From assembly GCA_032622095.1 (NCBI GenBank), contig CP136062.1, positions 150,656,875 to 150,720,874 of the forward strand: 64,000 nt of DNA. The letters run 5' to 3'. Shown in pieces: positions 10,301 to 22,300 of this stretch (positions are counted from its first letter, which is position 1; each line of letters begins with the position of its first letter). Both the position numbers and the translations under genes were made by a program. This stretch comes from Siphonodentalium dalli (Eukaryota; Mollusca; Scaphopoda; Gadilida; Siphonodentaliidae). Below the pieces are notes generated by a model that was not told where the DNA came from, searched no databases, and saw only the letters and a program-made list of their open reading frames with translations.

Positions 10301-13300
10301 GGTAGTGTCACCAAATTCACCCTCTGGGGACCTCATTCTGCAAATGACAGGCACACTAAACTCAGGCTTGTATGGTTGGGCATATTATAAAATATATTCA
10401 ACATAACCTCTCACCTTTCATCATTTGGACCAATGAGAGGGTTGAAGCCAGCTAATCCTGGAAGGTTGAGGTGATCCTTGATAATCATGACATCACCGAC
10501 GCTGAAATCGGGATTCAAACCACCTGCCGCATTTGTCACGAACAAAATCTCTATTCCAATCAGCTTCATCACTCTCACAGGCATAGCCACCTACAACGCA
10601 AATCAGAATCTCTATACCAATCAGCATCATCACTCTCACAGGCATAGCCACCTACCGTACAACGCAAATCAGGTCTCAAAATATGGTGCTGGACATTTGC
10701 AGAAATGAGGTCCCCAGAGGGTGAATTTAGTGACACTAAATGGGCTAGCATCACTAAATCTATCCTCTTGGGACCTCATTCTGAATGGCCTCATCTGCTA
10801 TGGCAGACCTAGACATAGCTTTAAGTTCCCAGATGGTGAAGATTGTGATGTGCACCCATTGGGCACCTCCATTAAGTCTTGTCTCATCTGCCAATTTGGG
10901 GATATTAAGAAACTATAAAACTATAAAAGAAATCAAAACTTTCTAAAGAAACTAAACAATATTTTAATTTAAAGGCCCACTTAATTGTCGAGTCGCCGAT
11001 TAGTTTTTTATAGTGAATTGATATACAGTTTTAATAACAATCTATGCCATAAAATATGATTAAAATACTATAATTCATCACCATTTGAAACATCTGTGTC
11101 TCAGAAGATGCCCATAGACACACACAGATGGACACACGGCTAGACAGATGCATGGACGGCAATAATTCAAACTTTACATTGTAAAGTTGAGCTAAAAATC
11201 TGTGTTCTCAGGCACCTCCCTAATCACCCAAAAGAGGGCCTCAAGAAATAAGTAAAAATACTGTTCTTGACTGCGTATTTCGGCCATGACCGTTTATTTG
11301 TATTTATATTGTCGAAGCGAGATGCAAGTGCTGCAATTTGTCAACGTTGCTAAACACGCCAATCAAGATCAATGAGACTCAAGCAATGTCAAAGGAAATA
11401 CAATCAATGTCTGTAAACAGAAGACAATGCAGACAACTTAATCAGGATTAGATTACACTTGCATTGGTGCTTTGATTTAACTCTGATATCTACCGGTGGT
11501 TCACATTATATACAAAAGTGATGTAAGGATGGGGGAAAATTGACAGAAGGGAAAGGGACCCTAAAAGGGACCCACTGCCCCCCCCCCAAGCAATAACCCT
11601 GAATTTACCCTGACTAGAGCATCTTGGGGGAGGGTGGTGATGACTATGTTTAACTTTCCAAATGCACCCCCCTTTAATCCAGATCAAACTCCCATGCTTG
11701 GTAAGTTCCACCCCCCCCCCTTGGAATGGAACTTTCCATCTTCCAACAGGTACCTCAAAGTTTTGGAAATTTCCATCCTGACACCCCCCCCCCCCCCCAG
11801 GTGAAAAATTCCAACTGATGGCCATTTCAGATCGAAGTTTAACCAAAAGAAAAGTAGAATATGCTGCTGTTTTGCTAAGACAAGATAGTCCTCACTAATT
11901 ACTAGTTGGACATTCAAACAATGAGAACCATTTAGACCTATATGTGGTGTAACATAATTTCCTATTATGTTGTCTCAGGAAATAAATTTCCAACTGTTTA
12001 AAGTTATGACCAAAGTTGGAGGGGGGGTTAGACACTTTGCAGAGCCTTACGGCTAATTTACCTTAGACATATGGTATCCTTCATATCCATGGACACGACC
12101 CTTCATCAGTATAACATGTTTGCCAGCCAACGTTCCTAATACAAGCTTCCCAGCATGGCCGTGAACTGTAACGATCAAATAGCTTGTAATGTTATGATGA
12201 GTACTATTGCTATGACACAGGGTATGAAAATAATTTTATAGCTGAATCACACCTACCATACAATTTTCAGCCTCTCTGGCTGACAAGGCCACTCTCTGGC
12301 ATGCAAGGCTACCTATCTGCCTGTATCTGGCTAAAGCGTTGTTTTTTTTTCGAGAAGCGGTGCAGGTGTTTCACAAATCAAAAAGAGAATGGACAGGTAT
12401 GACTACATTAACCCTTTACCCAACAAACCGGCCAAAACCGGCCAAATAAAGCTTCAACAGCCTAAAATATCTTCGGTCTGGCTATGTTGGCCAGAGAGGC
12501 GGCAAGGAAATTGTATTCCAATATATTTCATATGAGATATTTCAACAGTTTAACAGCAGTAAATTGTAAAAACTTATAGCAACCACTTGGTTGTTTATAT
12601 GTTACATGCAGTGAATGATGTCATATGATTTTTCCTATATGGTCAAGTAAAATCAGAGAGTGGGTGTAAATTTTTTCAATTTTATCACATGACTTTCGGT
12701 TAGTAAATTGTGTGAGATTGCTAAAGCGTGGAATCGGCAATGGACCAATGGGGTCAGGCCACAACTACAGTGCAAGGTAAATGCATTATGCATAACATAC
12801 ATAATGCATCCCAGTTTATTCTTGTTGTATCCTAGTTTAAGGTGCCTGTCATTTGCAGAATGAGGTCCCCAGAGGGTGAATTTAGTGACACTATCCCACA
12901 CAGTGGGCTAGCATCTCCAAATTCACCCTCTAGAAACCTCATTCTGCATGGCCACATCTGTTATGAGAGACATAGACTCAGATTGAAGTTCTCAAATGGT
13001 GAATATTGTGATGTACACCCATTGGGAACCTCAATTATGCAATGTACATGTATTGTGTGACAATGTGGGGATATAGAGCAATTTAACTAAACGAGAGGCC
13101 GATCACGATCGGCAGATGTTTAACCCACACCTTGGCGATAGTGATCAGCTATTTTCAGTTTTGACGCGAAAATCCATAAGCCATAACTCTGTTTTTAAAA
13201 AATGGATCAAACCCAAATTCGAACTCTATCTGTATTTTGGGCTGAGAAACTCACATACCAAATTTACATACATCTCAATAAAATGAGATATATCAGATGA

Positions 13301-16300
13301 AAGGTATTTCTGCTAAAGTATCAGGAATATTGAGAAGGGTTCATTTTAACTACAAAAATCCATACAAGTGAAGGGGATATAATAGGAGAATGATTACATG
13401 AAAAATATACAAAAGCATAAAATTGATGACCAGGGTTAACAATTTTAACTCTATAAAATTAGGGGACTGTACCAGGTATGTCACTTGAATACTGCATTGA
13501 TATGCGAAACCAGAGAGCTATGTGGGAGTTGATAAACCCTGGGCCAACACTATCCACACACTATGGAATTGCAATAAACAAATATGGCTATCAAAGTCAT
13601 TTTATATGTGCAGCAGTGAGCATCAGATATCATGGGGTTCTCTCTGTCTGCTCAAATTCTGAGAACATCCCTACAAATGAACAGTAGACTATTCCAATTT
13701 ATACTTTTAGAACTGAATGGGAGAGTCCATTGATTCATGAATGGTTTACACCTTTCACTGCTGTGCTGACCATATGATGGCTAAAAATAACTCTAATTCC
13801 AATAATACAGGTTTATCCCTTGTCTCTCTCTTAGAGCTAAACTGATATCACAGGTAATTAATTGTAAGCTGCTATGGTTATATCCTAAGCATAAAAATCT
13901 CAAATCTGTTCAATTCTTAGTTAAAAAGGGGCCATAACTCTGGTATAAAAAATAGGATCTAACCCATATTCAAACTCGATCTGTATTTTGAGTTGAGAAA
14001 CTCACATACCAAATTTGGTTCCTATCAGATGAAAACTGGTTGGTTTATCGAAGCATGCATGAATTATATGTCAAAGGGCCATAACTCCATTAAAAATAAT
14101 CTGATCAAACCCATATTCGAAGTCAAACTGTATTTTTGGTGGAGAAACTCAAATACCAAATTTGGTTCTGATCAGATAATTTTTTTTTAGTTATCGTAGC
14201 ATCCGCGAAAAAGGGCCATAACTCTGTAAAAAAAATTCACATCAAACCCATATTCGAACTCGATCTGTATTTTGGGCTGAGAAACTCATACCAAATTTAG
14301 TTCCGATCAGATAGAAAATGTTTCAGTTATCGCATTATGCGTAAAGTGTCTACGGACAATGGACAGACGGACAGACAGACAGACAGATGGATGGACAAAC
14401 GACGAGTGGTCAATCCGGACGTCGGCACTATATGTACCATACTATGGTATGGGCAGAGAAGGATCCAGGGATGTTTTGATACCTGTTACAGGTTTGGGTG
14501 CCCAAACTATAGAGACCCAAATGTCCCCAAATTCCATGTAGATAGTATTTATTCAAGTTGGATCTTCCATATTTTCAAGGAATTTTTCTATAATTCAACA
14601 AAATGTACTAGTAATGCAAATCATCAGCCCGCAGATGATATATAGTCTATAATATGGAGCCTTTATTTGCACAATCAAGTATCCAGTACTGAATATTTTA
14701 ACATCCAAATTTATATGGGCACATACTCAAATACAGAACAGGTGTCCCCAAAAATTATCTGGATCCTTCCCTGGGTATGGGTACACATAAAAAGAAATAG
14801 AATCTATGTGAAGAAGTTTCTGTAGATATTTGTTAATAAAGAAACTTTCCAGAGAAGATGAGGCCTAAGCAGAATGAGGTCCCGAGAGGGTGAATTTAGT
14901 TATTCTAGCCTGCTATGCGGGATAGCATCACTAAATTCAACCTCTCGGGACCTCATTCTGCAATTGACAGGCACCTTATTCTCAGGCGTGTACATGAACA
15001 TGAAACTCTCTAGAAACAAACAAACATTGCCAGGGAGTTGCCTTGTTGGCCAGAGAGGCAGCAAATCGAATTGTATGTGAATAAGGAATTGTGTTCCCAT
15101 ATATTTCATATGAGCTATTTCAAAAGTTTAACAGCAGTAAATTGTTATTTCCCCAACTTATAGAAACCACTTGACCGGCTGCAGGCAGTCAGTTAGTTGT
15201 CTATATGTTACACCCAGATGAATGTCATATGATTTTTCAATATGGTAAAGCAAAAAGCAAAATCAAAGAGTGGGTATAAACTTTTAATTTTTATCATATA
15301 ACTTAGCAACTGTGTGGAGATTGCTAAAGCGTGTAATCGGCAATGGACCAACCAGATGAAAATTTCACATAACTTCCAAAGAATTCCCATGCGATTTAGG
15401 CCTATTAGTTTCATTTAGACATATTTCGTTGGTTAGATTAATGAAAACCAAGACGTCATGGCACAGTTCATGACGACATTAGGCCCTGCGTGCCATAATC
15501 CAGACAAGATTGCACTTGTCATATTGTCTCTTCTGTGGGCCACTGCATGTTATTACATAAATTATTCTTAGCATTATGTCGCTGATTAAAAATAAATTTG
15601 AGGTACAGCATGTTCACTATGTGTCACGTTCGATCATATTATATATGCATTTAACACAATTAATTTTCAAAAGGTTCATTCAATGCAGACTACTGTATAT
15701 CTGTTTTTATCTAAATTGTACAACCAAATTTAATCCCAGAAATTTATTGTAGGACTCCACTTCACATCGTCCTGTAATTAGTCTCTCTGTGTGCGAAAGT
15801 TTGCTATATGAGCTGATTGTTGTGATTATGCTCTGTGTAATATTTAACCCTTTACCCAACAGAAGGGCCCTGTGCCAATGCATTCTCTTATATATGCGAG
15901 TCGACATAGGTCGCCTCGCATATATAAGAGAATGCATTGGCTTAACACATTAAAAATTATAAAATTGTTAAATGGGAACTGTTAAATGTTTATCAATTCA
16001 ATGTTATACGGCTAGTTTGGTGTGAATAAGGTTCAAATATAACATCCAATAAAAAATTAGATATAATTTTATCAATAAACGTGTTTTTAGCGACTTTTAA
16101 AAATCGATTATTATTTCTAAGGTGATTTTGCTCGAGTCACGTGACCGCAAAACCCGTGACGTCAAAGGCGGAACTCCCACTGCAGACGAACTGTTTACGA
16201 AAAATGGCTTCGGCACACAGTATTTCCGCGTCTGAAAGTGACTCTAATCACGAAAATGACGACGAGTTACGTGTTGCGGAGGATACTTCATCTATGGCAG

Positions 16301-19300
16301 ATACTGAAGATGCCTTTGATAGCTTGCGTTTGAATATTGGCCCATTTTACACGAACCAGCCGACGAAGATAGCAAGGACAGCGAGACTTAAAATTTAAAT
16401 TCACCAAGTCACAGTGTCAACATGATTGAATCGATCAAATTATCAATGTCATTCGTTGTTGACGACGATTGTCATGATAATTGATTGTTATTCTACAAAT
16501 GAATAATCTACATCTACCGGGTAACTCTAAAAAAAAAATTCGAAGAAGACAAGGAAAATAAAGCAACCAAATTTGAGGACTGCATCACTACCAGTACCAC
16601 TGTACCAGTACTCAGTACCAGGGCAGTAGTCAGTACTACAGTAGGCTGGTCCAAAATTGACTATATATTTAGTATCCCGTAGATTTTCGACTACCACTAG
16701 TACCAGTAGGCCTATTCACTGTCAGGGGGAGTGTTAGTACTGTTACTGTCCTCAGTGTGGCAGGGAGTGTCTGTCAAAATCTGGTGGAGAACTTAGGAGG
16801 TGTTCAACAAGTGCTAACACTAACAGCACCATCAGAGAATCGTTCAATTACTGCGTACTAGCACTGTACATTACTCATTACGATGACTTCTTAAAAACAA
16901 CCATTGAGTGGAACCGCCTTGAACAGTCAGTTGTTGATTCTGGAGTCAGTGGAGAATGGAGATCGGTAACACTGAAAGTCTGAAGGATTTATAATTTATA
17001 TTAAATATGGATTCTAAGTTCTAGACGCTTCATACCAGTGTCGTTGGATTATCAATGGATAGGATTCTGAACATTGCCGGAGTAGAAATTGAGTACACCT
17101 GAAGTCGAACAGAACAGATGTCATATCAACTTTCACGTTGCATTATATATATTGTGACCATATAAATGATATACAACTATAGTGACTTCTTCATTATTTC
17201 TCTATCCGATACCATTGTCGTTTCATACCATATTTTTTGGTTACTTTTTTTTATTTCGTACTTTGCAGAAAATCATTTATTTGTTTCCCTATGGTGTGAC
17301 ATACATGTACATGTATAGTGATATGGTATCATTGGTATCAAAAGACGAATTGATTTCCACCATGGTGCGAAACGACCAAACAATGAGGTACGAAACTACA
17401 AAAAATATGGTGCGAAACTACAAAAAATATGGTACGAAACGACTTAAGACGATCCAAAATGTCGTGTAACCATTTATATCTCCTCTGCAAGGGGAACAAC
17501 CAGACACTGACCCTTTAGACTATCAGCATCTAACATCATCAGACTCCAGCAAAGTGCCTACTCTTGTGTGCCAAATAATTGTACCTATATGTTTATTAAT
17601 TTTATGAGAAAAATCCACCCTGCACGATGCTTAAGCCTTATTATCATACATGTAGATCTGCACATTTAAACAAAATTATGGCTCTGTTCTAAATTTAAAT
17701 AACAAATGCTATACAAATAGTTTAAGGGTAAGGGACAAAAAGTGGGAGGGGCAAAACAATACCACACTGCATTAACATGGGTAACGACCCTGCTAGTTAC
17801 ATAATATTTAGAGGATATTACATTGTTGGTTTGATATTAGACCAAATATCGGCCTGAGGTAACCTCATATCGCAATCAGCCTGACATCGAAGGCTGACAT
17901 GAGGTAACCGATGGGTCTGAAATCAGGCCTATATATTCAAACCAACCAAGTACATGTAATACCCTACACATACATGTATCTATTAATTTGTTATTTCTTA
18001 TGAGAAAGATAATCATCATAATGGTGCAGATTAGAAATGTCTACAGTGATGGTATTGGGGTCAGAGTAAAAAAGTGGGAGCATTAACCTGGGCAACGACT
18101 GGTCACCCTGCTAGTTATATAATAATTAGAGGACATTTCTTGGTTGGTTTGATATTAGGTCTGATATCAGCCTAAGGTAACCTCATATCACTATCAGCCT
18201 GACATCGAAGGTCGAAGGCTGAAATGAGGTTACCGAGGGCTGAAATCAGGCCTATAATATCAAACCAACCGAGTAATACCCTATCCATAACATTAATTAG
18301 TTTGCCTCTTAGTAACAGTGTACTACATGTATGGACAACTCTTTCAAATGAGTGACATCACAAAAAATCATTGTCTATGCATTATTTAACAGTGAAATAG
18401 AATTATGCCATGTTGTAAAGCCATATTACTCGGATCCGTGATGTCATGAAATCATATTACTCTGTTTGGTGATGTCCTAAAACTATATTACTCAATTTAA
18501 GGCAAATTGAAGTGATATTCACCTACGGTAAGTACATGTACAAATGTAGTTTGATAACAAGCCGTACCGGGCAAAAATTCAAACAGGAAACTTCCTTCCA
18601 AGGGGTGCTGTCGTAACATACAGGTATCAAGGTGGACCCCCCCTCCCCAATGGGGAGACTATCTAGCCACGTCTCTGATTTCAGTGGTCACACAATGAGT
18701 GAACAAGAGATCCAGAGCTCTTTCGCAGATAAGTCATGATGGCTTCCTATACTTAAACTGAGGCCACAGGGGCTTGTTAAGAAAACAAGTAAAAATATAT
18801 ATACAAAAACATGGGTTTCTAAAGCATTACATGTACATGTATATCAATAGAATATTGATGCATTTATAATGTTTGATAAAGTGGCACCCTCAATTTTACT
18901 TGTTTTCTTTACAACAAGCCCCTGTGACTATATCACATGTACAATTAGTTCAAGATTGAACTTAACACTAAACGCTGCTTTAATATTTAGTATTACCTTT
19001 ATTTGGAAATAAATTATAATGTGCAATGGACTGAACAGCCAATAGGTTGCTGGACATTTTGTGCCATAGAAGTTTGACATAGAGATGTTTCGCACCAGGG
19101 TTCTGGACATTTCGTACCAGTACATGTATCATTTCGACAATTTGTACTTTTGAGTATACCGTATGATTTTTTTGAAATAACATTAAAGGTACTCAAACCG
19201 ATTCGATGGTTCCCATGTTATTAGATTCCAACAACAAACATTTTTTTGAAATGCCGCTTCGGTTATCAGAATCGATTAATGGCCCAAAAAAAAAATATGC

Positions 19301-22300
19301 TAACCAGCAGGGGGGGGGGGGGGGGGGGGGGGGGCGGAAAAAAACTGCGGGACACAACGTTTCCTTATTCATTTAGGGGGAGGGTTGTCGGAAAAAATTT
19401 GCATGTAATTTTTTTCCAAATATGTATTTTCAGACTCACAACTTCAATTTTCTCTCATTTTATAGAATATGGATTAACCTTAATATCCAAATCATATATA
19501 AATGAGTAGTACAATCCACATAAAACAATTTTGGATAACCACTGTCTTGGTTTACATGTGATATTGACCCCATTAACCCTCTTAATAATGCTGACTATGT
19601 CAGTGTCTACCAGTCGAATGCAGAATTCTACCCTGCGATCGCTTATCTGGCAAATTTTTAATGCAGAACTATCCCATGTATTAAACAATTTCTCCTCCAA
19701 TGGTATCAGAAAACAGTTTTATGCTGGTATCTCACTCATCTCATTTGCATCTTTTTCAAAGTCGAGGTAATGACTAGTTGTCATTTTTTAAAGTGCATAC
19801 ATAGCGTTGCGATCACCAATATACATGTTTGTACATGTCATGACATCACGAGGTACAAATCTGTGTTCTACTGGTAGACAATTACCATTTTAGTCATAAT
19901 AATCTAAACTAAGTTACCAAGCACCTTCTCGTGAATTGTATATATGCTCCAGTGTTTTTTTCGGTTTCCGGTCAAACCGAGTTGTTGTCCGGCTGGGGTA
20001 GTTTTGATTTTTCTGGGGGGGGGGGGGGGGGGGGGGGTGGAAAAAACTGCAGTTTTTGCTGTTTGGGGGGGGGGGGGTACCCAAACCGAAGAAGAAAACA
20101 GTTTTTTTCCACCCTGTGTCTGCAGTTTTTTTTCCGCCCCCCCCCCCCCACCCCCTCCCCTGTAACCAGTCAACAATAGTAAACAATTGCCCAAAACCTG
20201 TTATTTATCAACATTTTGTTCAACACGGGTGGGTTCCTCGACTCGAATCAAATATGTTTACACCCGAAGCCAAGGAAATAGTAATATGCAAGCGTTAATT
20301 CGGATTATGTATCTTTAACTTTGTTGCCACAATTTCAATTTGTTAATTTTTTTTTCGCAAAAAAAAGAAAGAAATATGTTTACATGTAATTGTCGGGTTG
20401 TCATCATCACGTAACTTTAAATCGTAAACATGTTCGCTTTCATTAAGTTAACAAAATTAAAATAATTTTTCACATGGTACGCTGCATATGCATGACCAAG
20501 ACCAATTACCATTTGTGGGAACCAACGAAACATACAAATGTATATGGTGTGAAATGACAAAAAATATGGTACGAAACAATCAACTGTGTGGTTCAAATTA
20601 AGGGTATATATAAATTTCTTAGGAAACATCGTTTGAGCCATCCAACGAACCTGGGTGAATCACCGAGTGATCTATAATAGCCCGGAAGTGCTTAAATAGA
20701 CCGATCGGTCTTTCAGTCAGCATGCATCTGGTAACAGTATTATTGTATGTACAATGTATATCAGTTGTTCACATACACTTGTCCAACTGATTTTGGAGAA
20801 TATATACAAGCGAAATGGTTAAAAAAAATATTTATTAATTATAATAAATAATCATCAAATTGGAAGAGTTCAGGAACTTCAGCATCAGCTCCTTGCTGGC
20901 AATGTTGAATACGGCCCACGTCGGATAACCAGCGGAAAAAAAAACATCGAAAATAGGTGATTTACTTCCCAAATTGCCATCGTAGTTTTAGAATCTTTTT
21001 CCACCAAGAATGTGTTGAAAACTGCAGACAACTGTTCTATGCACATTACAGTCCAATAATTTTGATTCTTGGTTGATAAACATTCCTCTAAAACATAAAT
21101 CTGTCAATAAAAGTGTCAATTTGTTTCAATTGCGAAACGTCAACCTCCACTGTGACTGTCCAGAATAGAAAATCCAATTCACAATATTCATCGAAAATTC
21201 TCAAAACAGCGTCCAACGTATAGTCCAAGCACAACTCCGTGATATTATATGATTACACACTTCAGTCATCAATACTTTCTAAATGTCCAAATTGTTGAAA
21301 ATAGTAGATTTGTATCGTAAGTCGCCATAAACAAAACAAATGAGAAAACACGTGGACATGTTTACGTCTTATTCCATCATCCGAAAAAAAGTTGCGTTCC
21401 GCCATTGACGTCACGCTTCTTTGTGCACATAAAACTGGCGAGTGGCTTTTTAGTTTTTCCTTATTATATTCGACGTCAAAAAGGCATTAAAATCTCGATT
21501 TTTACGCTATAAGTTGGTGTTTTCGAATATGATTCGTTTTTAGTAACCTTAATTGTACATTATGACACTGGTATAGTTTATTTTACTGAACAAAAAGTTT
21601 TATTAACAGTTCCCTTTTAAAGAATGTAAGAAAAAATGGTAAAAAGATTTTTTTTAGGCCAATGCATTCTCTTATATATGCGAGGCGACCTATGGTCGAC
21701 TCGCATATATAAGAGAATGCATTGGCACAGGGCATAACTGTAACTATCACAATGTGGTCAAGGAGCCGGTTCCAATGATATCCATATTTGTATGGTTCTA
21801 TTGAGACAGACCGAACATATTTTAGGCTGTTGAAGCTTTATTTGGCCGGTTTTGGCCGGTTTGTTGGGTAAAGGGTTAATACTTAACTCTTTGATGACCG
21901 GAGCTGCACTTGTGCAGCATTAAAGATCCTGTGCCAGTCAATTCTCGTTATATATGCGAGTCTCCCATAGACTCCCAATGTACTAGTAATGCATTCTCTT
22001 ATATACGAGGCTTGATCCCAAATATGATTTAAGTAAGCGGTAAAGAACCCATCCCCTGCAAGCCTGAGTTTAGTGTGCCTGTCATTTGCAGAATGAGGTC
22101 CCCAGAGGATGAGTTTAGTGATGCTACCCCGCATAGCGGGCTAGCATCACTAAATTCACCCTCGGTGGATCTCATTCTGCTTAGGCTTCATCTTCTCTGG
22201 AAAGATTCTTTATTATCAAAAAATTTCTATAAAAACTTCTCAACATAGAATATAGTTCTTTTTTAGTTTAGTTTCTCAATATCCCTAAATTGGCAGATGA

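Larger units (their letters stand above)
15972..21616. mobile_element. 5.6-kb TTAA-flanked DNA transposon inside family B
   Basis: TTAA at 15968-15971 and 21617-21620; ends ATGGGAACTGTTAA and, inverted, AAGGGAACTGTTAA. Further in, both ends carry the inverted block gtgacgtcaa-ggcggaac (16156-16174; complement 21396-21416), so the inverted repeats probably extend over 150-200 bp. TTAA fits piggyBac or Kolobok. No transposase was recognised; an acidic frame at 16204-16398 is the only protein-like piece. Contains repeats at 17.8 and 18.1 kb and the nested elements at 19193-20318. Confidence 0.8.

Noticed and set aside
11490-11917. Gly-rich minus-strand frames of 77 and 118 codons
   Set aside because: Created by C-runs within a family-H-related repeat.
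19904-20298. Gly- and Pro-rich frames of 73-96 codons on both strands
   Set aside because: Products of the G- and C-runs at the ends of the hAT-type insert; no domain, and the frames end where the runs end.
20880-21260. Minus-strand frame ending ..[15 protein letters not shown] in the 5.6-kb TTAA element, possible transposase exon
   Set aside because: Only about 40 codons between stops with no recognised motif; not enough to call an exon.
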